NCBI RefSeq assembly: GCF_050113715.1
Contig: NZ_JBNJQR010000002.1
Span: 620,001 to 684,000 of the forward strand
From: Brevibacillus_H ginsengisoli
GTDB taxonomy: Bacteria; Bacillota; Bacilli; Brevibacillales; Brevibacillaceae
DNA length: 64,000 nt
Reading direction: 5' to 3'
The position numbers and the translations under genes were made by a program. Below the pieces are notes generated by a model that did no database searches, was not told where the DNA came from, and saw nothing but the letters and a program-made list of their open reading frames with translations. Below are positions 1-7,703 of the stretch, in pieces. Within the stretch, counting starts at the first letter, position 1; each line of letters opens with the position of its first letter.

Positions 1-221
1 CCCACCCATTCAAGAATGGCGTGGTTCCGATCATAGCGGCTCTGCTCATGCTGGTGCCACTCTCCGGTTCCTTCTACCCAATTCCTCCTGCTCCTTACAG
101 CTATCTCCCCTATATTGTTCTGACTTACGTTATCATTGGGTACTTCGTCATTTTACGGTTAAGTAAAGATCCCACTCGTTTGGAACAGGTAGGGAAGATA
201 CTCTCAGATTCCGAGCAGTAA
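1..221 (+). CDS. amino-acid permease, APC family, C-terminal fragment (cut by window edge)
   Basis: The reading frame is open from the first bases of the window, so this is the 3' end of a longer gene. The visible 73 or so residues begin His-Pro-Phe-Lys, which often marks a late cytoplasmic loop in APC transporters. Two hydrophobic helices follow (about residues 7-25 and 33-52 of the visible part), then a short charged tail ending in SEQ. This matches the last two membrane segments of an amino-acid permease. The substrate cannot be read from this part. A hairpin terminator follows at once. Seen: frame and helices. Inferred: family. Confidence 0.7.
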   Translation, partial: HPFKNGVVPIIAALLMLVPLSGSFYPIPPAPYSYLPYIVLTYVIIGYFVILRLSKDPTRLEQVGKILSDSEQ

Positions 222-229
222 TGGTAAAT

Positions 230-266
230 GCCTCCGTTTAAATGAGATCGGAGGCTTTTGTGTTTT
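230..266 (+). terminator. intrinsic terminator after the permease
   Basis: GCCTCCG (230-236) pairs with CGGAGGC (249-255) across a 12-nt loop, followed by a T-rich run. It ends the permease transcript just before the convergent SDR gene. Confidence 0.85.
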
Positions 267-291
267 CTGTGTATGCAAATGGAGGCGTGAC

Positions 292-1236
292 TCACTGTCG
301 ATCCAGTAAGTCATGAACGGCGACTTCGACAGCCTCATCAAGTGAATAGCGCGTATTGAAGCCTAAACTACGTATCTTGCTGTCGTCCCAAATACGATTC
401 ACGGTGAAGGTTTTGTGAGCGAAACGATTGAGGTGATAAGCAGCCATTTGCTCGTCTGTCAAAGTTGCCGGAATGTCAACTGTCTGCGCAATTCGACCTG
501 AGAAGCGATCAATCTCTCGCTTCAATTGACCCCACGTGGTATCGAATCCCTTGAGCAGGTAGATCCCGTTATCATTCACTGGCTTCTTATATATACCTAA
601 CCAGACCATCGCCCTGCCTATATCCCGCGTATCGACGAGAGTAATCTGTGTGTCCCCTTCATCGATCATTGGATACTGATCGCTTGCGTGAGCTAGGAAT
701 AAACGCGCAAAGAATGACTTCTTGTCCCTCGTGCCGATCGTACTTGCCGGTCGTAAGATAATGGTCGTCATTCCATGCTTCCTGCCTATTTCCTCCACGA
801 TGCGCTCACGAGCGATACCTAGTTCCTGGATCGGAAATTCGGGCTGTGTCACATAGGATTCGTCTATAGGCTCATTGCTCCTAAAATCGTAGACCACAAT
901 CGTACTCAATTGAATAAATCGATTGATCCCTTGGGAAGCCGCGGCCTCTATCAGCTTGCGCGTAAGATGGATTTCTACATCAGCTTCCAAAAGAATCGGC
1001 GTCCCCAATTTCGCTTCAGCTGTACAATTATACACAACATCCTGACCGATCATCGTTTGACCAATTGCGTCGGGGACAGAATAGTTTATTCGTAAGACCT
1101 TCACACCTAGATTCTCTAAGAATTGAGTATTCGATGTTTCTCGAACAACCGCTGTAACCTGATGGCCAGCGAGCTTTAGCTGTTCTACCACATGCCCCCC
1201 AATGAATCCACTTCCTCCAAAGACAACTGCTTTCAT
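292..1236 (-). CDS. NAD-dependent epimerase/dehydratase-like SDR protein
   Basis: A 314-residue extended SDR (Rossmann) protein. The N-terminus carries the dinucleotide motif GGSGFIGG at residues 6-13. The start is the ATG at 1236, which has an AGGAG ribosome site 10 nt upstream; a longer frame starting at 1290 lacks one. The usual catalytic Tyr-x-x-x-Lys appears to be lost: the aligned stretch after the Ser/Thr strand reads ELGIARER, with Leu and Arg in place of Tyr and Lys. It may therefore be an atypical, NmrA-like or binding-only SDR. It is transcribed divergently from the HxlR regulator next door, a common arrangement for a regulator and its target. The substrate is unknown. Confidence 0.8.
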   Translation of the reverse strand: MKAVVFGGSGFIGGHVVEQLKLAGHQVTAVVRETSNTQFLENLGVKVLRINYSVPDAIGQTMIGQDVVYNCTAEAKLGTPILLEADVEIHLTRKLIEAAASQGINRFIQLSTIVVYDFRSNEPIDESYVTQPEFPIQELGIARERIVEEIGRKHGMTTIILRPASTIGTRDKKSFFARLFLAHASDQYPMIDEGDTQITLVDTRDIGRAMVWLGIYKKPVNDNGIYLLKGFDTTWGQLKREIDRFSGRIAQTVDIPATLTDEQMAAYHLNRFAHKTFTVNRIWDDSKIRSLGFNTRYSLDEAVEVAVHDLLDRQ

Positions 1237-1343
1237 CTGAATTACTCTCCTTCTATTCACGTATGACTTGCTTTCCAAGGGGCCCCTCATGCACTATACT
1301 AAATGAAGTGCTATTTAAATCACAGTACGCAAAATTATTATAG

Positions 1344-1365
1344 TTACTATATTTCATGATAGTAA
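1344..1365. promoter_or_regulatory. dyad operator candidate between SDR and HxlR genes
   Basis: TTACTAT (1344-1350) and ATAGTAA (1359-1365) form a perfect inverted repeat with an 8-nt spacer. It lies 11 bp before the HxlR start, in the divergent intergenic region. TACTAT/ATAGTA half-sites resemble those I recall for YodB/CatR-type HxlR proteins, so autoregulation plus control of the SDR gene is likely. Confidence 0.6.
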
Positions 1366-1376
1366 GGTGAATCGAG

Positions 1377-1727
1377 ATGAAGAAGCTGGAGGCAGCCCAC
1401 CCGAAAACCGAGCGTGAAAAAAAGTGTCCCATCGAGAAAACCATCAATGTCTTGGGTGGCAAGTGGACGTTTCTAATCCTGAGAGATTTATTCTTGGGGC
1501 CAAAACGATATGGGGAGTTACAACGGTCATTGAAAGAAATAAGTCCCCGCACCTTATCACTGCGGCTTAAAGAACTTGAAGATGAAGGGATTGTGAACCG
1601 CACCATCTACTCAGAAATCCCACCACATGTTGTTTACTCGTTAACGGAGAAAGGCAGCTCGCTACGCCCCATCTTTGAGGCAATGAAAGCATGGGGAAAC
1701 CAGTGGGACATTATGCAGAAGAAATGA
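1377..1727 (+). CDS. HxlR-family winged-helix transcriptional regulator
   Basis: A 116-residue protein with the full HxlR pattern: a Cys-Pro-Ile-Glu N-terminal arm (Cys17), the signature GGKWTFLILRDLFLGPKRYGE, and a wing ending in VVYSLTEKG. Cys17 sits where YodB-type sensors carry their redox or electrophile-reactive cysteine, so thiol sensing is plausible but not shown. A weak AAGGTG ribosome site precedes the ATG and overlaps the dyad at 1344-1365, which would suit autorepression. It is divergent from the SDR gene, its most likely target. Confidence 0.88.
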   Translation: MKKLEAAHPKTEREKKCPIEKTINVLGGKWTFLILRDLFLGPKRYGELQRSLKEISPRTLSLRLKELEDEGIVNRTIYSEIPPHVVYSLTEKGSSLRPIFEAMKAWGNQWDIMQKK

Positions 1728-1815
1728 CCTTCGTTGACCAAAACGAATTCTAGTTGGAGTGTCTGTCCTAAATGCAGTACAATAGGAACAAAACAAGTTG
1801 AAGGAAGTGCTTTCC

Positions 1816-2154
1816 ATGGACTGTCTCTTTTGTAAAATTATCAATCAGGAGATTCCCTCCAAAAAGGTTTATGAGGACGATTACGTCTATGCCTTCCATG
1901 ATATTAATCCAATCGCTCCTGTTCATGTCTTAGTCATTCCGAAGAAACACATCGCTTCTGTACTTGATATTCACGCAGAAGACAAGGAACTGATTGGTCA
2001 CATTCACCTTGCCATCCAGAAGGTTGCCCAAATCATGAACCTTACCGAGAGCGGCTTCCGTGTCATAACCAATACAGGCGTTCACGGTCAACAAACTGTC
2101 TTCCACCTTCACTATCACGTGATTGGCGGACGTCAATTGGAATGGAAGGCGTAA
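1816..2154 (+). CDS. HIT-family nucleotide hydrolase/transferase (HinT-like)
   Basis: A 112-residue histidine-triad protein. It opens with MDCLFCK, the Cys-x-x-Cys zinc knuckle of bacterial HIT proteins, and ends with the catalytic triad HLHYHV. Family members hydrolyse purine nucleoside phosphoramidates and adenylates. The ATG at 1816 is chosen over an upstream TTG (1798) because AAGGAAG lies just before it and homologues start at the CxxC. It is a single gene with a strong bidirectional terminator behind it. Confidence 0.92.
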   Translation: MDCLFCKIINQEIPSKKVYEDDYVYAFHDINPIAPVHVLVIPKKHIASVLDIHAEDKELIGHIHLAIQKVAQIMNLTESGFRVITNTGVHGQQTVFHLHYHVIGGRQLEWKA

Positions 2155-2166
2155 TTCGCAAATGAT

Positions 2167-2200
2167 AAAAAGGTTTGAGCGACATGCTCAAACCTTTTTT
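2167..2200. terminator. bidirectional terminator between HIT and Nudix genes
   Basis: A 14-bp stem (2167-2180 with 2186-2199) around a 5-nt loop. It has A's on one side and T's on the other, so it can end both converging transcripts. Confidence 0.93.
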
Positions 2201-2206
2201 CATCAA

Positions 2207-2887
2207 CTACTTCTGGATGATCTCCAGAAAATGATGGAGGATTTTGGCCGTAAGACCCCAAATGGTAATCTCGCCGAACTGATAAAAGTAATGCGGGATT
2301 TTGGCTTCCCGCCATTTATAATTCTCACCATCTGGGATTAAATGTAAGGGGTAATCTTCCGGAAGCATCGGTTTCATCGATACCTCGTAGCGTGCTGGCT
2401 TCATCGTGAGCAAGTCCTCTAAGTCGATCGAGAAGACTCGTTCCACTTCCGCCGGATTGGGGTTGATCGCCATCGGATCAGTTAATCTACCAACATACGC
2501 ATGGATCGTGATTTGAGCGTGAGAGAAGACGGTATCCAGACTGCCCATGTATTCAATCGACTCTAGCGGAATTTGCAATTCTTCACTGGTTTCTCTTTTG
2601 GCGGTATCCCAAAAAGAATCATCTCCGGATTCCCATCGGCCGCCCGGAAAGCATATCTCGCCTGCTTGACTTCTCAGGGTATGGGCTCGTTCTTCAAACA
2701 AAACCGCAAGCTTGTTGTCCTCTGTTTGGATGAGTGGAATCATTACGCTATAAGTTCGGGAAAGTTGATCGCCAAGAATCCCAGGTTGATAGCTTTTCAT
2801 TTTTTCGGCAATCTGTTGGAGATCGTATCGTGATGGATTCATATCGTGTGAGATGGCGCTCGTCCCCTCCTTTTCCTGTCCGCTCAT
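2207..2887 (-). CDS. CoA pyrophosphatase-type Nudix hydrolase
   Basis: 226 residues. The block RAHTLRSQAGEICFPGG (about residues 67-83) is the UPF0035 signature of Nudix enzymes that split CoA and its derivatives, and it leads into a Nudix box ending KRETSEEL. Its start overlaps the stop of merR by four bases, so the two are probably translationally coupled as the third gene of qor-merR-nudix. Oddity: a much stronger ribosome site (AAAGGAGGGG) lies inside the frame, about 23 nt before a second ATG at 2842. In-frame AUC is 9 nt after it, so the true start is not fully certain. Confidence 0.85.
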   Translation of the reverse strand: MSGQEKEGTSAISHDMNPSRYDLQQIAEKMKSYQPGILGDQLSRTYSVMIPLIQTEDNKLAVLFEERAHTLRSQAGEICFPGGRWESGDDSFWDTAKRETSEELQIPLESIEYMGSLDTVFSHAQITIHAYVGRLTDPMAINPNPAEVERVFSIDLEDLLTMKPARYEVSMKPMLPEDYPLHLIPDGENYKWREAKIPHYFYQFGEITIWGLTAKILHHFLEIIQK

Positions 2888-3303
2888 TTCGCCTCGTGTT
2901 CTTTTAAGCGATCATCGTAATAGGTACGTTTCTCTTTTGCTGTAGACAATACCTTCTCTAACAATCTGATTTGTTCTTCCAGCTTCTCAATATGGGTGTC
3001 AAGTATCCCAATTCGATTACATAACGTCTCTTGGATGTCTATCTCCTGTTCATTTATGGTCAAAAGGCAACCATCTTTCATAAACAAGGCAATATCCTCC
3101 AGCTTCATACCCGTTTGCTTCAGTCCATGAATGAAACGGATTAAGCGAAGATCCTCCTCATGATATCGTCGTATTCCATATTTATTTCCATCCTGCGAAT
3201 GAGGTTTTGTCAAAAGTCCGATTTTTTCATAGTATCGAAGTGTAGACGCAGGGATTCCAGTCAAATTCGATGCTTCTCCGATTAAGTATGTAATCCTGCT
3301 CAT
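2884..3303 (-). CDS. MerR-family transcriptional regulator
   Basis: 139 residues. The N-terminal winged helix-turn-helix has the pattern IGEASNLTGIPASTLRYYEK, and a long antiparallel coiled coil occupies about residues 85-135. Cys79 and Cys94 could be sensing thiols. The gene overlaps its upstream neighbour (oxidoreductase stop) and downstream neighbour (Nudix start) by four bases each, so all three are one transcription unit. The promoter in front of the operon has the 19-bp spacer that MerR proteins act on, so this protein probably controls its own operon in answer to an aldehyde, quinone or similar compound. Confidence 0.9.
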   Translation of the reverse strand: MSRITYLIGEASNLTGIPASTLRYYEKIGLLTKPHSQDGNKYGIRRYHEEDLRLIRFIHGLKQTGMKLEDIALFMKDGCLLTINEQEIDIQETLCNRIGILDTHIEKLEEQIRLLEKVLSTAKEKRTYYDDRLKEHEAK

Positions 3304-4319
3304 CTCCTTTCATCAGCTAAAAGTACGACTTTACCGACAGATATAGACTTTTCCAGCAATTCTTGTGCTCGAGCTGCTTCCCGCAACGGTATACGGTGTG
3401 ATAGTAACGGTTTGATCTTTCCTTCAGCTAATAGAGTGAAGAGGAATTTTGCGTCTTCTTGGAACCAGTCGAGCCTTTCCTTTTTGAGATTCGTTATGCT
3501 GTAAAGATGGATGGGATTTCCTTTGTCTGTTGTTTTTCTTGCGGCTAGACTCGTCCAGTTGTTTACCCACTCATTTTCGTCTTCCTGTTGAAAAATCGAT
3601 GTGTAACCATAGCCTACGAAACGCCCTTCCTCTCCTAATGTTTGAAGTGAGCGCTCCCAGTTGTCGCCACCAATTGGATCAAAAACGGCATCCATGCCAG
3701 CGGGTGCATGAAGTCTTAGGAATTCTACAAAATCTTCACTCCGATAGTCGATAGGTGTCGCGCCATATTGCAGAACGGTTTGGTGTTTCGTTGAAGAAGC
3801 TGTTCCGAACATTCGCAACTTCGCAAGTTTCCCAAGCTCAAGAAGCGCTGTCCCTACCCCACCGCTTGCACCATGAATAAGAATCTGCTCTCCCTCGGAA
3901 ACACACGCAATCCTGTGGAGCATTTGGTAAGCGGTCACATAATTCAACAAAACGGCTACTGCGAGGTCTGAATCAACTTGATTTGGAACGGCAACCACCT
4001 CATCGACCGTGGCATACACGTACGCCGCATAACCTCCCGTACCATTAAAAAAGACGGCTACCTTTTGCCCTATGGAAAATAGTTGCACGTCTTCTCCCAA
4101 CTCGTCAACAATTCCTACCGCATCGTACCCGGGTGTAAAAGGAGGGGTTGGTGATAAAGGATAAAGCCCCTCTCTTCTCATGACATCTGCAAGAGCAACT
4201 CCTGCGCTTTCAACCTTTACGCGAATCTCGTTAGGTTGAGGCTTCCGCAGGGGTTCCTTGACCACTTGAAGTACTTCTGGCCCTCCGTATTGGCTAACAA
4301 TCACACGAGTATTGAACAT
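3300..4319 (-). CDS. zinc-free quinone oxidoreductase / MDR-family NADPH reductase
   Basis: 339 residues of the medium-chain reductase superfamily. A GroES-like domain covers about residues 1-130, and a nucleotide-binding domain carries HGASGGVGTALLELGKLA (about 149-166). It lacks the zinc ligands of alcohol dehydrogenases, which places it with quinone oxidoreductases. It heads the qor-merR-nudix operon. The most likely role is reduction of electrophilic quinones or enones, with induction through the adjacent MerR protein. Confidence 0.88.
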   Translation of the reverse strand: MFNTRVIVSQYGGPEVLQVVKEPLRKPQPNEIRVKVESAGVALADVMRREGLYPLSPTPPFTPGYDAVGIVDELGEDVQLFSIGQKVAVFFNGTGGYAAYVYATVDEVVAVPNQVDSDLAVAVLLNYVTAYQMLHRIACVSEGEQILIHGASGGVGTALLELGKLAKLRMFGTASSTKHQTVLQYGATPIDYRSEDFVEFLRLHAPAGMDAVFDPIGGDNWERSLQTLGEEGRFVGYGYTSIFQQEDENEWVNNWTSLAARKTTDKGNPIHLYSITNLKKERLDWFQEDAKFLFTLLAEGKIKPLLSHRIPLREAARAQELLEKSISVGKVVLLADERR

Positions 4320-4358
4320 TATACATCTCTCCTCAACTAACTTGAATAAGATGACTGC

Positions 4359-4389
4359 ATTGTAATGGTTAAAGTTAAGTCGAAGTCAA
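4359..4389 (-). promoter_or_regulatory. MerR-type promoter of the qor-merR-nudix operon
   Basis: Reading the minus strand, a perfect -35-like TTGACT (4384-4389) and a -10 TACAAT (4359-4364) are separated by 19 bp. That is two bases longer than normal and is the hallmark of promoters twisted into activity by MerR proteins. The spacer holds an imperfect dyad centred on ACTTAACTTTAA. Confidence 0.8.
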
Positions 4390-4412
4390 GCCTGAATTGT
4401 TGATGGTTAAAA

Positions 4413-4450
4413 CAAAAAACGAGCAACACCAACGAAGTGGCATTACTCGT
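4413..4450 (-). terminator. terminator overlapping the end of the 4443-4961 gene
   Basis: On the minus strand ACGAG..CCAC pairs with GGTG..CTCGT with internal mismatches, followed by TTTTTTG. The stem begins inside the last codons of the gene. Confidence 0.75.
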
Positions 4451-4961
4451 ATTTACCTGTCAGGAGAATTCGATTTCCCTGCTCTTCCACCCATCGCACC
4501 TGATCGCAGATTTGTTCCAGCGCGCTTTCCAGGTCTTGCTCATGGGCGAGTTCCACTTTAAAAGTAAATCCTAGCATTAACTCATTTGGCTCTGCCTCAA
4601 AGTGTGTAAGTCGATACTGGTGGGATTCTTGTATGACTTGTTTGCGTTTCTCCATCGTGATCGGTAGGCTAAATAAACCGTCCCATTTATCAAACAGGTA
4701 TCTGGATGTGACCTGAACATGTAGCTGATTAGCCGAAGATCCACGGCCAAATGTAACGAGATCTTCAGGAAAAAAAAGAATACCTGAAGGAAGACATCCG
4801 TCCAATTGAAACCAAAGGTCTAAAGGCAGATCGTCTACCCGAAGTCCTATAACATATCGCCCAGGCAAAAAATAGCTGCCTTCCGCATGACGAATAAGCT
4901 TCTCCCCGTACACGATCACTTCTTCCGGGGGTTGCTCACCCTGGATGACTTGCACATACAT
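4443..4961 (-). CDS. conserved-looking hypothetical protein
   Basis: 172 residues with no family I can name. It is soluble, with no signal peptide or membrane helix, and rich in acidic and aromatic residues. It alternates beta-type stretches (IVYGEKLIRH, YVIGLRVDDLPLDLWFQL) and ends in a charged helix followed by a short strand (NRILLTGKYE). A GGAGGTG ribosome site is well placed. It is a single gene with its own terminator, and the neighbours give no hint of function. Confidence 0.7.
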   Translation of the reverse strand: MYVQVIQGEQPPEEVIVYGEKLIRHAEGSYFLPGRYVIGLRVDDLPLDLWFQLDGCLPSGILFFPEDLVTFGRGSSANQLHVQVTSRYLFDKWDGLFSLPITMEKRKQVIQESHQYRLTHFEAEPNELMLGFTFKVELAHEQDLESALEQICDQVRWVEEQGNRILLTGKYE

Positions 4962-5025
4962 GATCGCTCACCTCCTGATTTGAAGTATGAACCTGTTGTA
5001 CCCGAAACAAACAGGAGAATATTTT

Positions 5026-5056
5026 TTGATCGACAAGTTAAACTTAATGATATAAT
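5026..5056 (+). promoter_or_regulatory. promoter candidate for the GNAT pair, 19-bp spacer with dyad
   Basis: TTGATC (5026-5031) and TATAAT (5051-5056) are 19 bp apart. The spacer contains AAGTT-A-AACTT, a perfect palindrome. It resembles the MerR-type promoter 650 bp away but has no adjacent regulator gene. Confidence 0.45.
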
Positions 5057-5125
5057 TTACGTATTTTCTAAATATTTCATTCATAAACAAGTTGGGCAAA
5101 ATTTCAGAAGGAAAGGGAGATAAAC

Positions 5126-5662
5126 ATGACTCATCATCCAATCGTGACGGACATTAGGTTTCTTCAACCAGAAGATACAGAACAATACCTCCAGCTTCGA
5201 ATGGAGGGTTTACAAGTCAATCCGGAATCATTTGGAACCACGTATGAAGAAACATTTCAGATGGATGACCTGGTCGAGTCGTGGAAAAAGCGTCTTATGC
5301 CTTCTTCTGAAGTGTTTACAATGGGCGCCTTTCAAGAAGACCGGTTAATCAGTGTAGCTACGTTTGTTCGTGAAAGCAAATTCAAGTTCCAACACAAAGG
5401 GACGATTTTTGGCGTTTATACAACTCCAACCCACCGGGGACAAGGGGTAGCCAAGAAACTTATGCAATCGTTGCTGGACAAAATCAGTCAAAGCGAAGGA
5501 TTGGAGCAAGTTAATTTGACCGTCAATGCTCAGAATGTAATCGCAATTGCCCTATACCGTTCACTCGGATTCGAAGTATTTGGGACAGAGAAAAACGCCA
5601 TGAAGTATGAAGGTAAGTATTGGGACGAGAATTTTATGAAGCTATTTATAGGTGAAAAATGA
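5126..5662 (+). CDS. GNAT-family N-acetyltransferase
   Basis: 178 residues. Acetyl-CoA pyrophosphate-loop motif A is visible as VYTTPTHRGQGVAKKLM (about residues 99-115, R/QxxGxG/A type), and motif B follows in NVIAIALYRSLGFEVFGTE. The acceptor substrate is unknown; the family covers drugs, amines and protein N-termini. It has a GGGAG ribosome site. The next GNAT gene overlaps its stop codon, so the two are co-translated. Confidence 0.88.
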   Translation: MTHHPIVTDIRFLQPEDTEQYLQLRMEGLQVNPESFGTTYEETFQMDDLVESWKKRLMPSSEVFTMGAFQEDRLISVATFVRESKFKFQHKGTIFGVYTTPTHRGQGVAKKLMQSLLDKISQSEGLEQVNLTVNAQNVIAIALYRSLGFEVFGTEKNAMKYEGKYWDENFMKLFIGEK

Positions 5663-6177
5663 TGAACCGGTTAGAGGAAAGAAAAATGATACGACCATTT
5701 ATACTTGAGGATATCCACTATGTAATCGCTTCACATATGGACATTTATGGGACAGAATATGGTTTTGATTTATCGTTTCGGGATTACATCGAGGAAACCA
5801 CTCGGCATTTTGTCCAAACATTTGATCCTGCAAAAGAAAACCTCTGGATTGCCGAAGTAAACGAACAATCAGTAGGCACTATTGCCATCGTGAATATTGA
5901 TTCTACCACGGCACAGCTACGTTGGTTTCTCTTGGAACCACAGTTCCGTGGGATTGGCTTAGGACGACAACTCCTTGAGACTGCCATTACGTTTGCAAGG
6001 GAATGCGGTTACCGCACATTACGCTTATGGACCTCCAACCTTCTCGAAACAGCTCGTTACCTTTATTTACGATATGGGTTCGCCATTGTGGAACAAACAG
6101 AACAAATCCTCTCCGGCATCACTTTAATCGAGGAAATCTGGGAGTTAAACCTAGAGTCACTTGATAATACCGTTTAA
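5659..6177 (+). CDS. second GNAT-family N-acetyltransferase
   Basis: 172 residues. Motif A reads LLEPQFRGIGLGRQLLETAI (about residues 91-110), followed by a C-terminal YLRYGFAIVEQT strand. Its ATG overlaps the upstream stop (ATGA), which suggests coupling. An internal ATG at 5686 has an AGAGGAAAG ribosome site and would start at MIRPF, where homologues usually begin, so the protein may be nine residues shorter. The 3' end overlaps the convergent MUG gene by 21 bp. Confidence 0.87.
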   Translation: MMNRLEERKMIRPFILEDIHYVIASHMDIYGTEYGFDLSFRDYIEETTRHFVQTFDPAKENLWIAEVNEQSVGTIAIVNIDSTTAQLRWFLLEPQFRGIGLGRQLLETAITFARECGYRTLRLWTSNLLETARYLYLRYGFAIVEQTEQILSGITLIEEIWELNLESLDNTV

Positions 6178-6660
6178 CTGTCTATAGATCTCTACCATAT
6201 CTGGCATCGGTATTCTCACCAAACCGCTCGATGATGGAGCCACAAAATCAATGACACCCTCGACGATGGGCTCTGCCTGTGCCCCCCATCTAACTGATTT
6301 GCGTTTGCTGTACTCCTCGTAAACGCCTTTCCCCACAAAACAGACGAGCTTCGGACGAAACTGTTCAATTTTCCTTCGAAGCTCAAGCCTGCCTTGCGCA
6401 TATTCTTCTCGGGTGATCTCGGCCGCTTCTTTGGTAGGACGAGAGACAATATTCGTGAACCCAAACCCTATCTCAAGCAGGTCCTGATCTTCTTCTGGAC
6501 GATAAAGCCGGCTCGTCAATCCTGCCTGAAACAATATTCTCCAAAAACGGTTATTCGGATTCGCATAATGGTGCCCTACTTCACCTGACTTCAAACTGGG
6601 ATTAAATCCAACAAACAAGACGGCAAGGCCTTTCCTCAAATGATCTTCAATTGGTTTCAT
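6157..6660 (-). CDS. mug: mismatch-specific uracil/thymine DNA glycosylase (MUG/TDG family)
   Basis: 167 residues. The motif FVGFNPSLKSG (about residues 16-26) corresponds to the GINPG substrate-pocket motif of MUG, and PSSSGLVR near the C-terminus to the NPSGLN DNA-wedge motif. The enzyme removes uracil or thymine mispaired with guanine. The ATG at 6660 has an AAGGAG site; the longer frame up to 6744 has none and lies in promoter-like DNA. It is a single gene, convergent with the GNAT pair. Confidence 0.88.
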   Translation of the reverse strand: MKPIEDHLRKGLAVLFVGFNPSLKSGEVGHHYANPNNRFWRILFQAGLTSRLYRPEEDQDLLEIGFGFTNIVSRPTKEAAEITREEYAQGRLELRRKIEQFRPKLVCFVGKGVYEEYSKRKSVRWGAQAEPIVEGVIDFVAPSSSGLVRIPMPDMVEIYRQLNGIIK

Positions 6661-6805
6661 ATATGAATGCTCCTTTATTTTATACGTAATCATCTGCCTC
6701 CACCACAGTTCACTCCACCTGAAAAAAGTCCTCGATTGCGGCACATCACAATTGTAAACTGTTTTTTATCAAAAACAAAACTCCCCGCACAATCATCAAA
6801 AAAGA

Positions 6806-6849
6806 TTGACAAATCAATAAAATCCACTATAGTAAGTAGTACACTAACG
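6806..6849 (+). promoter_or_regulatory. promoter and candidate TrmB box in front of the regulator gene
   Basis: TTGACA (6806-6811), a 16-bp spacer and TATAGT (6828-6833) make a good sigma-A promoter. Overlapping its -10 is ATAGT-N8-CACTAACG (6829-6849). The same element with the same spacing recurs at 7704-7724 before the permease gene. Confidence 0.65.
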
Positions 6850-6864
6850 ACTAACGGAGGAGCT

Positions 6865-7674
6865 ATGGAAGAAGTCTATCAAGCGCTTCAGAAACTTGGT
6901 TTTTCACAGTATGAGTGCAAAGCTTATATTGGATTACTAAAGAACTCTCCGATTACAGGTTATGAGATCAGTAAACGGACGGGAGTTCCTCGATCGATGA
7001 TCTATGAAGTATTAGGCAAGTTATTGGACAAGGGTGCCGTCTTCACCGTACCTTCTGATCCAGTAAAATACGCTCCGCTTCCGGCCAAAGAGCTGATTGG
7101 ACGCTTGCGAAAAGAGTTTGATCAGTCCTTCAATTATCTGGAGAACAGCCTGACTTCATTGGAGCAAGAACAAGAAGCCAATGTCATCTGGCGGATTCAC
7201 GGGGACGAGCATGTGATTGCCGAAATGGTCGAGATGATTCATCAAGCGAAGCATGAGCTGTGGATGTCCGTCTGGGAAGCTCAGGTTCCGCATATCAAAG
7301 AGGCTGTCGATCAAAAAATGAACGAAGGTGTCCATGCTTTCTCTGTTCTATTCGGCAACGCTAACGTGGAATTGGGCTTAACCTATCACCATAACTACAT
7401 GGCCCTTGATATCGCGAATGAGCGTATGGGTGGTCATCTGACACTGGTTGCACGCGATAATGAGGAAGTGTTAATCGCCAATTTTTCCTCGAAAAATGCA
7501 AGCTGGGCGGTAAAAACAAAGGACCCCGCTCTCGTGTTAGTCGCGACCGAATACATTCGTCATGACATTATGTACGGTGCGCTTGCGAAAGAATTTGGCG
7601 CAGAGAAAGTGGAAAACATTTGGAGAAATAATCCTGATCTAACCCATATCGTGACTGGAAAACGGTTCAAATAA
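6865..7674 (+). CDS. TrmB-like winged-helix transcriptional regulator
   Basis: 269 residues. The N-terminal TrmB domain (about residues 1-70) shows FSQYECKAYIGLLKNSPITGYEI.. and a recognition helix in VPRSMIYEVLGKLLDKGAV. A coiled linker (about 90-110) and a C-terminal effector domain of the phospholipase-D-like TrmB type follow. The ATG at 6865 has a GGAGGAG site; a frame open from 6667 only crosses the promoter. Bacterial TrmB homologues are less well known than the archaeal sugar sensors. A box shared with the following permease gene suggests it controls that gene and itself. Confidence 0.85.
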   Translation: MEEVYQALQKLGFSQYECKAYIGLLKNSPITGYEISKRTGVPRSMIYEVLGKLLDKGAVFTVPSDPVKYAPLPAKELIGRLRKEFDQSFNYLENSLTSLEQEQEANVIWRIHGDEHVIAEMVEMIHQAKHELWMSVWEAQVPHIKEAVDQKMNEGVHAFSVLFGNANVELGLTYHHNYMALDIANERMGGHLTLVARDNEEVLIANFSSKNASWAVKTKDPALVLVATEYIRHDIMYGALAKEFGAEKVENIWRNNPDLTHIVTGKRFK

Positions 7675-7692
7675 TCATTGAACCGTCCTTTT
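7663..7692 (+). terminator. terminator overlapping the end of the TrmB-like gene
   Basis: CGGTTCAA (7663-7670) pairs with TTGAACCG (7678-7685), followed by TCCTTTT. The stop codon lies in the loop. Confidence 0.7.
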
Positions 7693-7703
7693 ACGGGCGA
7701 TTG

